From CAYJII01 sp964370225 (GTDB lineage: Bacteria; Bacillota; Clostridia; Oscillospirales; Ruminococcaceae): DNA of 64,000 nucleotides. Every line of letters begins with the position of its first letter. Position 1 is the stretch's first letter. Location of the stretch: the NCBI GenBank assembly GCA_964370225.1, contig CAYJII010000005.1:1-64000 (forward strand), read 5' to 3'. A program made the position numbers and the translations under genes. The notes beneath the pieces are model-generated. The model did not search any database, was not told the origin of the DNA, and saw only the letters and a list, made by a program, of their open reading frames with translations. Below, piece after piece: positions 17,407-26,625 of this stretch.

Positions 17407-18462
17407 TTATTCTTCTCCGTAAAATCCGCTTTCAGGTTTAATATCAATTTTAAATCCTGTAAGTCTCGCTGCAAGTTTTGCGTTTTGCCCTTTATTACCA
17501 ATAGCTAGTGAAAGCTGATTGTCAGGAACAGTTACTTTGCACACTCTAGCTTCTGGGTCAAGGATTTCTACGCTCACAACATCAGAAGGAGAAAGTGCTT
17601 GTGCAATAAACTCTTCTGGACTTTCGCTGAATTTTACAACATCAATTTTTTCGCCATGTAATTCATTTACAATATTAGCAACCCTCATACCTTTAGGGCC
17701 GATACACGAACCAACTGGATCGATATTCTCATCTTTAGAGAAAACTGCTATTTTTGTTCTCGAACCTGCTTCTCTTGAGATTGATTTTACTTCTACATTG
17801 CCATCATATATTTCAGGCACTTCGTTTTCAAACAATCTTTTAACCATGTCTTTATGTGTGCGAGATACTTTTATTGAGCATCTGCGCTCAGTGCTTACAA
17901 CATCGTTTACGTAAACTCTTATTCTTTGGCCTTCTACTAAAGTTTCACCAGGGATCTGCTCATTTTTAAATAGGATAACTTCGTTTTTATCGATTTCAAT
18001 AGTAGCATTTCCTGTTTTTGGTTCAATTTTTTGCACCACAGCTGGTACTACTTCAAATAGTTTTGATTTGTATTGCTCTAACATTTGAGCTTTTACAGCT
18101 TCATTGATTGCTTGGTGAATCAAGTTTTTGCCAGATTGTGCTGCTATTCTTCCGATTTGCTTAGTATCAAGTTTTGTGGTTAATTTGGAGCCAACTTTAA
18201 CGCGCTTGTTTTTAAGCAGTGCATCTTCTAAGCTGATTTGTGAAGTTTCGTCTTCTACTTCTTCAACAACATCTCTAACAATCGCAACCTTAAATTTCTT
18301 ATCATCTTGGTCAATTTCAATTATTACATTGTCATCGCCTACATTATAATACTTTTTCACAGCAACAGTAATTGCATTTTTAATGTGATCAAGTATACTC
18401 TCAACTGTTATTCCTTTTTCAACCTCTAATAAGTGCAAGGCATCAAAAAAATCATTGTTCAT
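17407..18462 (-). CDS. nusA: Transcription termination/antitermination protein NusA
   Basis: NusA binds RNA polymerase and RNA and modulates pausing and intrinsic termination. The 351-residue protein has the N-terminal polymerase-binding domain (1-130), an S1 domain (about 135-200) and two KH domains, with the conserved GSCIGPKGMRVANIVNELHGEKIDVV and AIGNKGQNAKLAARLTGFKIDI parts. It lacks the acidic C-terminal repeats of E. coli NusA, as is normal for Firmicutes. It follows rimP by 37 nt. Confidence 0.96.
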   Translation of the reverse strand: MNNDFFDALHLLEVEKGITVESILDHIKNAITVAVKKYYNVGDDNVIIEIDQDDKKFKVAIVRDVVEEVEDETSQISLEDALLKNKRVKVGSKLTTKLDTKQIGRIAAQSGKNLIHQAINEAVKAQMLEQYKSKLFEVVPAVVQKIEPKTGNATIEIDKNEVILFKNEQIPGETLVEGQRIRVYVNDVVSTERRCSIKVSRTHKDMVKRLFENEVPEIYDGNVEVKSISREAGSRTKIAVFSKDENIDPVGSCIGPKGMRVANIVNELHGEKIDVVKFSESPEEFIAQALSPSDVVSVEILDPEARVCKVTVPDNQLSLAIGNKGQNAKLAARLTGFKIDIKPESGFYGEE

Positions 18463-18499
18463 CTTATTATTCTTCCTTTCAAACTACTAAAAACAACTG

Positions 18500-18976
18500 C
18501 TACATGGTATCGACATCATCATTAAGTCTGACATTTGAGCAATCTGTAAAATTAAAACTTTGCTCGCCACTCTCTGACTCTATGGTAATAACATTATCTA
18601 TAAAAGATACTAACACGCCAAAAAACTCACGTTCTCCATCAACTGGTCTTATCAGTTTTATTGCGATATCGTCGCCAATGCATACTTCAAAATGGTTTGG
18701 CTTTTTCAGCTCACGCCTCAAGCCCGGAGAAGCAACTTCCAAACTATAGCTTTGTTCGATAAAGTCGTGTTCATCAAGTTTTGAACTCAGTGGCCTACTT
18801 AATGCTTCGCAATCATCAAAAGTGATACCGTCATCTGCATCGATGATTACTAGCACCACCCAGTCAGCTCCCTCTTTTTCAAAGCGAACGTCCCATAAAT
18901 ATAAACCTAAATCATCTGCAATAGGTTTTGCTAAGTCATAAACTAAAGCCGCTGTATTTTTCTTTTGCTTTTTCAC
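18500..18976 (-). CDS. rimP: Ribosome maturation factor RimP
   Basis: RimP assists assembly of the 30S head. The 158-residue protein shows the N-terminal domain (AKPIADDLGLYLWDVRFEKEG), the DDCEALSRPLSSKLDEHD segment and the SLEVASPGLRREL motif that leads into the C-terminal SH3-like domain. The start is a GTG at 18976 behind AAGGAGGAG with an 11-nt spacer. It is the first gene of the operon and has a hairpin in its leader. Confidence 0.95.
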   Translation of the reverse strand: MKKQKKNTAALVYDLAKPIADDLGLYLWDVRFEKEGADWVVLVIIDADDGITFDDCEALSRPLSSKLDEHDFIEQSYSLEVASPGLRRELKKPNHFEVCIGDDIAIKLIRPVDGEREFFGVLVSFIDNVITIESESGEQSFNFTDCSNVRLNDDVDTM

Positions 18977-19003
18977 AGTTTTAAAAACTCCTCCTTAAAC
19001 TAA

Positions 19004-19041
19004 ACGAAAGACCGGGCTTAAAACCCAGTCTTTCCTTTCGT
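19004..19041 (-). promoter_or_regulatory. Hairpin in the rimP-nusA operon leader
   Basis: Read on the minus strand, AAAGACTGGG (19033-19024) pairs completely with CCCGGTCTTT (19016-19007), using one G-U pair; the loop is 7 nt. An overlapping outer pairing (ACGAAAG at 19004-19010 with CTTTCGT at 19035-19041) competes for the same AAAG. The position, about 30 nt before the rimP start and just before its Shine-Dalgarno, suggests attenuation or NusA-linked autoregulation. That is inference. Confidence 0.5.
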
Positions 19042-19109
19042 ACAAATATTTACAGTATATAGTATACCATATCCGTTTTGCATTTGTCAAGCTATTATTA
19101 AAATAAAAG

Positions 19110-20207
19110 CTATACTAACTCAGCGATTTCTTTTAATCTATCAATGATTGGCAAATGTTGTGTACATAGCTTTTCACATTTTTTACAGCTTATGCACTCA
19201 CTCGCTTTTTCAGCAGGAATACCCCAGTGAAATTTTAGTCTGCTTAGCATATCGTTGCCCAAGATTTTTTCGTTGTATGCGTCCATGTATTTTGGTATTT
19301 CTATTCCTTTAGGACACATATCACAATATCCACAGCCCGTACATAGATCGTTTAGCGCAATCCCTTTGTTTTCATATTCAGTAGTAATTTCTGCAGCTGT
19401 TTTCTCAGTTAGGTTTTCTACCGCTTTTACCGCATCATCAACATGCTCTTTTGTAGTAAATCCAGCAAGAGTAATTGTAATCTCTTTATGAGAAGCTACA
19501 AATCTTAACGCTGCTTGAGCAACATTTAAGTCTTCGCCTTCTGTTAAGTATGCAAAATGATCTGGATTTTTCGGAATAAGCCCACCACCAAGAGGATTCA
19601 TTACAACAACACCCATACCATTATCGTATGCTGCTTTTATTCCACTTTGTCTAAATTTATAGTTAAGCGCATTGTATCCTATAAGCATACCTTTAAACTT
19701 ATTAGAGTTTACAATATCTTCAATCCCATCACCTTGCATATGTGAAGAAAATACAATATTTTTTATCAAGCCTTCTGATTTAGCTTGCTCAAAATGTTTA
19801 TATAATAACCCACATTGTTTTTCATAAGAATCGAGACTTAACATACACCATAAATGATAAAAATCAAGGTAATCAACCTTTAGTCTTGTAAGTGTTTGCT
19901 CTAATCTTCTTCTAAAAGCATCACCGGATGAATCGTTGTCCACTGTTCCTAAATTCATTTTGGAAGATACATAGTAGCTATCTCTTTTTAGCTGAGATAA
20001 AGCAATCCCTGTTATAATCTCGCTTTGGTCATCGCAATAAAATGGAGCTGTGTCAAAATAGTTTATACCTTTTTCATGAGCATAAAGCGCTACTTCAGCA
20101 CATTTTTCTAAATTGCCTGCTTTAATGTCGTCTGCATCGTATCTCATACAACCCATTCCGATAGCAGAAACTTTGATTCCTAGGTCACCATACTCTTTTA
20201 AATACAT
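19110..20207 (-). CDS. Aldo/keto reductase with C-terminal 4Fe-4S ferredoxin region
   Basis: The 365-residue protein is an aldo/keto reductase barrel (residues 1-280). It includes the catalytic-region segment NYFDTAPFY and the SSKMN and YLDFYHLW motifs. A cysteine-rich tail has two 4Fe-4S motifs: CTGCGYCDMCPKGIEIP and CISCKKCEKLCTQHLP. Such fusions are common in Clostridia and probably pass electrons between a ferredoxin-like site and NAD(P)H or the substrate; the substrate is unknown. I start at the ATG at 20207, 7 nt after GAGGAG, not the TTG 6 nt earlier. It stands alone and is divergent from the ABC exporter. Confidence 0.9.
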   Translation of the reverse strand: MYLKEYGDLGIKVSAIGMGCMRYDADDIKAGNLEKCAEVALYAHEKGINYFDTAPFYCDDQSEIITGIALSQLKRDSYYVSSKMNLGTVDNDSSGDAFRRRLEQTLTRLKVDYLDFYHLWCMLSLDSYEKQCGLLYKHFEQAKSEGLIKNIVFSSHMQGDGIEDIVNSNKFKGMLIGYNALNYKFRQSGIKAAYDNGMGVVVMNPLGGGLIPKNPDHFAYLTEGEDLNVAQAALRFVASHKEITITLAGFTTKEHVDDAVKAVENLTEKTAAEITTEYENKGIALNDLCTGCGYCDMCPKGIEIPKYMDAYNEKILGNDMLSRLKFHWGIPAEKASECISCKKCEKLCTQHLPIIDRLKEIAELV

Positions 20208-20338
20208 AGTCAATCTCCTCGTTATAATAACATTGAATTTTAAAAAATGCTTTTATTTTTATTAAGCATATGATATTATTATACATAGTAAAATTATATT
20301 TTGCAATACCTACTAATATAAGAAAGAGTTGATATCAA

Positions 20339-22099
20339 TTGTTAAAGCTAGCGATATATCTAAAAAAATTTAAGAAAGAAACAATTATAGGACCCATTTT
20401 TAAGCTGTTGGAAGCTATTTTTGAGTTGAGCATACCCATAGTTATGGCGCTCATTATCGATGTTGGAATAAAAAATGGAGACTCAACCTACATAATTTTA
20501 ATGGGTGGTCTCATGATATTGCTTGGGCTAACAGGCTTAGGATTCGCTTTAATTTGTCAGTATTGTGCAGCAAAAGCTTCACAAGGATTTGGTACAGTTT
20601 TGCGGAATACTATCTTTGAGCATGTAGGCAAATTTTCATACGCTCAACTGGATAAGCTATCTACTTCCTCGCTCGTAACTAGGATTACTGGCGATGCAAA
20701 CCAGCTGCAACTAGCTGTTGCTATGCTAATACGCTTAGTGGTGCGAGCTCCATTTATCGCGATAGGTTCAATGATAATGGCTTTTGCTATAGACGCAAAG
20801 CTATCCATCATTTTCCTAATCTCCATGCCAATTATCGCCTTGCTTTTATATGTAATCATGTCAAAAAGCATTCCTTTTTATAAGGGGATACAAAAACTAA
20901 TTGACAGACTCACATTAATTACTAGAGAGAACTTAACTTCTGTGAGACTTATCCGCGCACTTAATGCGCAAGAACGTGAGACAAAACGTTTTGAGGAAGC
21001 AAATGATAATATATACCGCTCCACTACTTTTATCGGAAGGATATCATCCTTATTAAACCCGCTCACTACATTAGTTTTAAACGTCGCAATTATTGCAATC
21101 ATCTACTTTGGTGGTATCGAGGTAAACTCAGGCAATCTGACCCAAGGGGAAATTGTTGCGCTCATTAATTATATGACACAAATTTTACTTGCACTTATCG
21201 TAGTAGCTAATCTTGTAGTAATATTCACAAGAGCTGCTACTAGCGCTAGTAGAGTAAACGAAATTTTAGAAATAGTACCAGAAAAAACTACTTCTGATAC
21301 TGATGCTACTTTTAGCAATGATTATGATAATATTGTCGAGTTTAAGAATGTAAGTTTTTCTTACGACACTTCAGATAAAAATGCACTTAAAAACATAAAC
21401 TTCGCAATCAAAAAAGGGGAAACAATCGGGATTATCGGTGCAACAGGTTGCGGTAAAACTACCTTAATAAGTTTAATTCCTGCTTTTTATAACGCAACAA
21501 AAGGCGATGTGCTTATAAAAGGGATAAATGTAAAAAACATTTCCGCCTCCCAACTTAGCAAAATTGTCGGAGTAGTAGCTCAGCATAAATCCGCACTTTC
21601 AGGCACAATAAAAGATAATATCGTAATGAGTCGCCAAAATATCAGTGATGCTGATATACTAAAAGCTTTAGAAATTTCGCAAGCAAAAGAATATGTTCAA
21701 AAATTTGACGATGGACTAAGTCATAGAGTCGAACAAGGTGGTAAAAATTTATCGGGTGGCCAAATGCAAAGGCTTACAATAGCACGTGCTATCGTAACTA
21801 ATCCTGAAATTGTAATCTTAGATGACTCCTCAAGTGCACTTGACTACGCAACCGACTTAAAACTAAGGCGTGCACTTAAAGAAGAGCTTGACTGCGTTAG
21901 TATTGTAGTATCTCAAAGAGTTAATGCGATAAAGGATGCTGACAAAATTTTAGTTTTAGAAGAAGGCGAGCTTATCGATATGGGTAAACATGCACAGCTA
22001 TTTAATAGATGTGATGTTTATAACGAAATTTGCACATCACAATTAAGTGCAGATGAACTGGATAGCATTTTAAGTAAGGCAGGTGCAAACAATGAATAA
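20339..22099 (+). CDS. ABC exporter, subunit with degenerate ATP site
   Basis: The 586-residue protein has six membrane helices (1-310) and a C-terminal ATPase domain. Walker A is GATGCGKTT and the signature is LSGGQMQR. The residue after the Walker B aspartate is Asp, not Glu (ILDDSSSALD), and the switch histidine is Gln (VSQRVNAI). That makes this the catalytically weak half of a heterodimeric exporter of the BmrC/TM287 kind. The start is a TTG with AAAGAG upstream, which is weak. The gene overlaps the next by 8 nt. Likely substrates are drugs or lipids, but this is not visible in the sequence. Confidence 0.92.
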   Translation: MLKLAIYLKKFKKETIIGPIFKLLEAIFELSIPIVMALIIDVGIKNGDSTYIILMGGLMILLGLTGLGFALICQYCAAKASQGFGTVLRNTIFEHVGKFSYAQLDKLSTSSLVTRITGDANQLQLAVAMLIRLVVRAPFIAIGSMIMAFAIDAKLSIIFLISMPIIALLLYVIMSKSIPFYKGIQKLIDRLTLITRENLTSVRLIRALNAQERETKRFEEANDNIYRSTTFIGRISSLLNPLTTLVLNVAIIAIIYFGGIEVNSGNLTQGEIVALINYMTQILLALIVVANLVVIFTRAATSASRVNEILEIVPEKTTSDTDATFSNDYDNIVEFKNVSFSYDTSDKNALKNINFAIKKGETIGIIGATGCGKTTLISLIPAFYNATKGDVLIKGINVKNISASQLSKIVGVVAQHKSALSGTIKDNIVMSRQNISDADILKALEISQAKEYVQKFDDGLSHRVEQGGKNLSGGQMQRLTIARAIVTNPEIVILDDSSSALDYATDLKLRRALKEELDCVSIVVSQRVNAIKDADKILVLEEGELIDMGKHAQLFNRCDVYNEICTSQLSADELDSILSKAGANNE

Positions 22100-23825
22100 G
22101 ACCACTGCAATTAAGCTTTTAAAATTTATTAAGCCTCACAGACAATTTTTATTTATAGCGCTCATATGTTCATTAATAAGTGCGGGCTTTTCCCTATTCA
22201 TTCCTGTAGTTATTGGTCAAGCAGTTGACCATATCGTTGATATCAATAATGTTGATTTCGAGATGATTTTGCATTATATAAAAGTCTTAGCTATATTAAT
22301 TTTAGTAGGAGCAGTTTTTTCTTGGTTATTTACTTTTTCAATGAATATTGTGGCAGAAAAAACAGTTAAACTTCTACGCACTCGATGCTTTGAAAAGATT
22401 AATAGTTTAAGCATTGGCTATATAGATAAAAAATCACATGGCGATTTGATAGCAAGGGTTACAGTAGACATCGACCAAATCTCCACTGGGATATTACAAG
22501 GTTTTTCGAACCTCTTTAACGGTATCGTTACAATTGTAGTAACATTAATTTTTATGTTAACTGTCAACATACCAATAGCATTAGTTGTAGTTATTCTAAC
22601 TCCACTTTCTTTGTTTGTAGCTTCCTTTATAGCTAAAAGGACATTTAATACATTCAAGTTGCAATCACAAATTCGTGGAGAGATTACTGGATATTCACAA
22701 GAAATTTTTACAAACTTAAGACTCGTTAAGGCGTATAACTGCGAAGAGGCATCAAAAGAAAAGTATCAAGAGATTAATGATAGACTGTACACTAGTGGCG
22801 TTAAATCTCAGTTTTATTCTTCAATCACAAACCCATGCACCCGTTTTGTGAACGCTATTGTATATGCTGCAGTTGGAATTTGCGGTGCTATCATGTGTAT
22901 CTACTCGCCATTTTCAGTTGGACAGCTTTCTGCTTTTTTAGCATATGCAAATCAGTACACTAAACCTTTTAATGAAATTACAGGAGTATTGGCTGAACTC
23001 CAAAATGCGTTTGCAGGCGCGCAAAGAGTATTTGAGCTTTTAGAAGAAGATAAAATAGAGAGCGATAAACAACTGCGCCCTCTTAAATTTGAAAAGGGTA
23101 ATATTATATTTAAACAAGCTGCTTTCGCATATGATCCTAAAAGACCGCTGATTAAAAAACTAAACCTAATTGTAAAATCAGGACAAAGAGTCGCGATTGT
23201 AGGTCCTACCGGCTGTGGAAAAACTACTCTGATTAATCTATTAATGCGCTTTTATGACTTAAATTCGGGACAAATCGATATCGATGGACAGGACACAAGA
23301 TACACCACACGAGCTAGTCTGCGCACACAGTTTGGAACAGTTTTACAGGAGAGCGACTTATTTACCATGAGCATTAAAGACAATATCGCTTACGGTAAAC
23401 CAGACGCAGATATGGACAGCGTCATCGCAGCAGCTAAAAACGCGCATATCCACAATTTCATAATGCGATTACCAGATGGGTATGATACATTAATTAGCGA
23501 AAATTCGGATAATATTTCACAAGGACAAAAACAGCTTTTATGTATAGCAAGAACTATGTTGCTTGACCCACCTATGCTAATATTAGATGAAGCTACTAGC
23601 AATATAGATACTAGAACAGAAATGCAAATTCAAAAAGCATTTACAAAGATGATGGAAGGTAGAACTAGTTTCATAGTTGCGCATAGGCTATCTACTATCA
23701 AGGAAGCAGATATTATCCTTGTTATGAATGATGGCGATATAATAGAGCAAGGTAACCATGAAGATTTGATAGCTAAAAAAGGTTTTTACTGCGAATTATA
23801 TAATTCTCAGTTTGCAAAACAATAA
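22092..23825 (+). CDS. ABC exporter, subunit with canonical Walker B
   Basis: The 577-residue partner has the same layout: six membrane helices, then ATPase. Walker A is GPTGCGKTT, Walker B has the catalytic Glu (ILDEATSNID) and the switch histidine is present (VAHRLSTI). Its signature is ISQGQKQ instead of LSGGQ. In the dimer this altered signature would face the degenerate Walker B site of the first subunit, so all deviations fall in one composite site. The ATG at 22092, reached by overlap with the upstream stop, is preferred over the GTG at 22083. Confidence 0.92.
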   Translation: MNKTTAIKLLKFIKPHRQFLFIALICSLISAGFSLFIPVVIGQAVDHIVDINNVDFEMILHYIKVLAILILVGAVFSWLFTFSMNIVAEKTVKLLRTRCFEKINSLSIGYIDKKSHGDLIARVTVDIDQISTGILQGFSNLFNGIVTIVVTLIFMLTVNIPIALVVVILTPLSLFVASFIAKRTFNTFKLQSQIRGEITGYSQEIFTNLRLVKAYNCEEASKEKYQEINDRLYTSGVKSQFYSSITNPCTRFVNAIVYAAVGICGAIMCIYSPFSVGQLSAFLAYANQYTKPFNEITGVLAELQNAFAGAQRVFELLEEDKIESDKQLRPLKFEKGNIIFKQAAFAYDPKRPLIKKLNLIVKSGQRVAIVGPTGCGKTTLINLLMRFYDLNSGQIDIDGQDTRYTTRASLRTQFGTVLQESDLFTMSIKDNIAYGKPDADMDSVIAAAKNAHIHNFIMRLPDGYDTLISENSDNISQGQKQLLCIARTMLLDPPMLILDEATSNIDTRTEMQIQKAFTKMMEGRTSFIVAHRLSTIKEADIILVMNDGDIIEQGNHEDLIAKKGFYCELYNSQFAKQ

Positions 23826-23880
23826 AAACTGTGTTATAATACCCCTTATTAGTATTAAATTAAAAAGTGTATGGTGATTT

Positions 23881-24534
23881 ATGAAAGATATAAAAAGAAT
23901 AAGTATTATTTGTGGACATTATGGCTGTGGAAAGACAAATTTTGCTGTAAATCTTGCATTAGATTTAGCAAAGAGCAATAAGTCAGTAACTATAATAGAT
24001 TTAGATATAGTAAACCCATACTTTAGAGTAGCGGATTTTACTGAGTTGTTTTTGGAAAACAATATCAAACTGCTCGCTCCACAGTTTGCTAATACTAATT
24101 TAGATTTACCTGTGCTCCCTCAGGGCATAGTCTCTGCAATAAATAACGAAGATGAGTATCTCATCATCGATGTTGGTGGTGATGATGCAGGAGCAGTAGC
24201 ATTAGGTGGATTTGCAAAAGAAATACAAAAGTATGACTATGACATGTACTATGTTGTAAATGCATATAGATTTTTAACTGGCGAAGTAAGTGATAATCTT
24301 GAGCTTATGAACAATATTAATTTTTCATCTAGGTTGCAATTTACTAAAATAGTCAACAACTCTAACTTAGGTGCAAAAACTACATTGGAGAATATCAAAA
24401 GTTCAACTTTACTAGTTGATGAGCTTGCAACTTTATCAAATTTGCCTGTTGCATTTACTACCTCAGCCGATTTCTTAAATTTACAAAACGAGTATTATCC
24501 TGTAAAGATTTTTGTTAAATCATCATGGGATTAA
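23881..24534 (+). CDS. MinD/CobQ-like P-loop ATPase linked to the oxidoreductase operon
   Basis: The 217-residue protein begins with the Walker A motif GHYGCGKTN (residues 12-20), then the strand VTIIDLDIVNPYFR, and a Walker B-like LIIDVGGDDAGA. These mark a SIMIBI-class ATPase of the MinD/ParA/CobQ type. It lies 29 nt before the ferredoxin subunit of the 2-oxoacid oxidoreductase and reads into it. A role in cofactor or subunit maturation for that enzyme is plausible but unproven. No partner such as ParB or MinC is nearby. Confidence 0.75.
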   Translation: MKDIKRISIICGHYGCGKTNFAVNLALDLAKSNKSVTIIDLDIVNPYFRVADFTELFLENNIKLLAPQFANTNLDLPVLPQGIVSAINNEDEYLIIDVGGDDAGAVALGGFAKEIQKYDYDMYYVVNAYRFLTGEVSDNLELMNNINFSSRLQFTKIVNNSNLGAKTTLENIKSSTLLVDELATLSNLPVAFTTSADFLNLQNEYYPVKIFVKSSWD

Positions 24535-24563
24535 TTATAAGTATTAACTAAGGAGGTAAAGCT

Positions 24564-24770
24564 ATGCCAAAAGTAACAATTAATTCAGAATTATGCAAGG
24601 GTTGCCAGTTATGTGTAAACGCATGTCCAAAAAAAATCCTTGAATGTAGCAAAGACAAACTAAATGCTAAAGGTTACCACCCTTCACAAGTGTTGGAGCC
24701 TGAAAAATGCATCGGTTGTGCAATGTGCGCGCTGATGTGCCCTGATTGCGTAATCACAGTAGAGAAATAA
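24564..24770 (+). CDS. 2-oxoacid:ferredoxin oxidoreductase, delta (ferredoxin) subunit
   Basis: This 68-residue protein carries two 4Fe-4S motifs: CKGCQLCVNACPKK near residue 13 and CIGCAMCALMCPD near residue 50. It would take electrons from the catalytic subunits and pass them to soluble ferredoxin. AGGAGGT lies 8 nt before the ATG. It is the first of four oxidoreductase subunits, so this is a KorD/VorD-type subunit rather than a free ferredoxin. Confidence 0.92.
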   Translation: MPKVTINSELCKGCQLCVNACPKKILECSKDKLNAKGYHPSQVLEPEKCIGCAMCALMCPDCVITVEK

Positions 24771-24797
24771 TGTATCTAAGAAAGGACTTGAATATAT

Positions 24798-25868
24798 ATG
24801 GGTAAAACATATTTAATGAAAGGTAACGAAGCCTTAGCAGAAGCAGCAATCAGAGCGGGTTGCAAGCATTTCTTTGGCTATCCAATAACTCCACAAACCG
24901 AAATTTCAGCTTATATGTCAAAACGTATGCCTAAACTTGATGGTGTGTTTTTACAAGCTGAGTCAGAAGTTGCTGCTATAAACATGGTTTTAGGTGCTGC
25001 ATCTGCTGGTGTTAGAACTATGACATCTTCCTCCTCACCTGGGATTAGTCTTAAAACTGAGGGGATTTCCTATATTGCAGGCTCAGACTTGCCTTGCGTT
25101 ATAGTTAATGTTATGAGAGGTGGCCCTGGTCTTGGCGGAATTCAGCCTTCACAAGCTGATTACTGGCAAGCTACAAAAGCTTTAGGTCACGGCGATTTCC
25201 ACGTAATTACTTACGCTCCATCAAGTGTGCAAGAAATCGTTGATTTAATCAGCAAAGCTTTTGATGCATCTGATGAATATCGTGTTCCTTCCCTAATTTT
25301 AGCTGACGGTATATTGGGACAAATGATGGAACCTGTTACTTTCCCAGATGAAGATAATGCAAAGAAAGTTGATAAACCTTGGGCTACAAATGGTACTGAG
25401 GGCAAAAGAAAACCAAATATTACAAACTCGCTTATCCTAAACCCACATGGTCTGGAAAAAAGCGTACAAGACAGATTTGCTCGTTACGAAAAAATTAAAG
25501 AAAACGAAACTTTAGTTGAAGAATATAACGTTAGCGATGCTGATATTGTATTAGTTTCATATGGTGCTACTGCTCGAGTAGTGCGTAGTGCTGTTAATGC
25601 TGCTAGAGAAGCTGGTATTAAAGCTGGTATGATTAGACCTATCACAGTTTGGCCATTCCCAACTGACGCTGTAGTTCGTGCTGCTTCAAACTGCAAAAAA
25701 ATGATGGTAGTTGAGATGAGCATGGGGCAAATGGTTGATGATGTTAAAATAGCGGTAGATGGAAGATGTCCTGTTGAATTTTACGGAAGAACAGGCGGAG
25801 TTGTGCCTTCACCAAGAGAAATATTAGAACAAATCACAGCATTAAACGATGCAATGAAAGGAGAATAA
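24798..25868 (+). CDS. vorB: 2-oxoacid:ferredoxin oxidoreductase, alpha-like subunit (VorB type)
   Basis: The subunit is part of a complex that oxidatively decarboxylates a 2-oxoacid to acyl-CoA while reducing ferredoxin. The 356-residue protein starts with GNEALAEAAIRAGCKHFFGYPITPQTE, the family's TPP-pyrimidine domain. It contains SSSSPGISLKTEGISY and MRGGPGLGGIQPSQAD, then a transketolase-C-like domain. Sequence style is nearest to the 3-methyl-2-oxobutanoate (2-ketoisovalerate) type, but 2-oxoglutarate or a broad range cannot be excluded. Confidence 0.88.
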   Translation: MGKTYLMKGNEALAEAAIRAGCKHFFGYPITPQTEISAYMSKRMPKLDGVFLQAESEVAAINMVLGAASAGVRTMTSSSSPGISLKTEGISYIAGSDLPCVIVNVMRGGPGLGGIQPSQADYWQATKALGHGDFHVITYAPSSVQEIVDLISKAFDASDEYRVPSLILADGILGQMMEPVTFPDEDNAKKVDKPWATNGTEGKRKPNITNSLILNPHGLEKSVQDRFARYEKIKENETLVEEYNVSDADIVLVSYGATARVVRSAVNAAREAGIKAGMIRPITVWPFPTDAVVRAASNCKKMMVVEMSMGQMVDDVKIAVDGRCPVEFYGRTGGVVPSPREILEQITALNDAMKGE

Positions 25869-25872
25869 TGAT

Positions 25873-26625
25873 ATGGCAGTTGTATTTGAAAAAACTATCG
25901 GCTTGACCGAAAAACCTACACATTACTGTCCCGGATGTACTCATGGGATTATACATAGACTTGTAGCAGAAAGCTTAGTTGAGCTTGACCTATTAGGTAA
26001 ATCTGTTGCAGTTGTTCCTGTTGGCTGCTCTGTTATGGCATACGATTACTTTAACTGTGACTGTATCCAAGCTCCTCACGGTAGAGCTCCTGCAGTTGCT
26101 ACTGGTGTAAAACGTGCTTTGACTGACAATATCGTTTTCACATACCAAGGTGATGGCGATTTAGCTGCTATTGGTACTGCTGAAACAGTTCACGCTGCTA
26201 CTCGTGGAGAAAATCTTACTGTAATCTTTGTAAATAACGCTATTTATGGTATGACAGGTGGACAAATGGCTCCTACTACTTTAGCAAACCAAGTAACTCA
26301 AACTACTCCATACGGACGTGATGTTACAAGAGCAGGTTTCCCTATCAAAATGAGCGAAATGCTATCTACATTAGACGGCGTTGCCTTTGCACAAAGAGTT
26401 AGTGTAACAACTCCAAAATACGTAAGAGAAGCTAAAGCTGCTATAAAAAAAGCATTCCAAGTACAAAGCGAGAAAAAAGGATTTTCTATTATAGAAGTTC
26501 TTTCGACTTGCCCAACAAACTGGGGACTATCCCCTGTTGAAGCGATTGACTGGCTACATGAAAATATGTTGCCATATTATCCGCTTGGCGTGTATAAAGA
26601 TAAATCAGAGGAGGGTGTATTTTAA
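25873..26625 (+). CDS. 2-oxoacid:ferredoxin oxidoreductase, beta subunit (TPP binding)
   Basis: The 250-residue subunit binds thiamine diphosphate. HYCPGCTHGIIHRL is the N-terminal Cys-containing motif of this family. The TPP/Mg motif runs from GDGDLAAIGTAE to the NN of VIFVNNAIYGMTGGQ. It follows the alpha-like subunit by 4 nt and ends one base into the gamma gene. No pyruvate-type fusion is present, so this is the four-subunit kind. Confidence 0.92.
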   Translation: MAVVFEKTIGLTEKPTHYCPGCTHGIIHRLVAESLVELDLLGKSVAVVPVGCSVMAYDYFNCDCIQAPHGRAPAVATGVKRALTDNIVFTYQGDGDLAAIGTAETVHAATRGENLTVIFVNNAIYGMTGGQMAPTTLANQVTQTTPYGRDVTRAGFPIKMSEMLSTLDGVAFAQRVSVTTPKYVREAKAAIKKAFQVQSEKKGFSIIEVLSTCPTNWGLSPVEAIDWLHENMLPYYPLGVYKDKSEEGVF

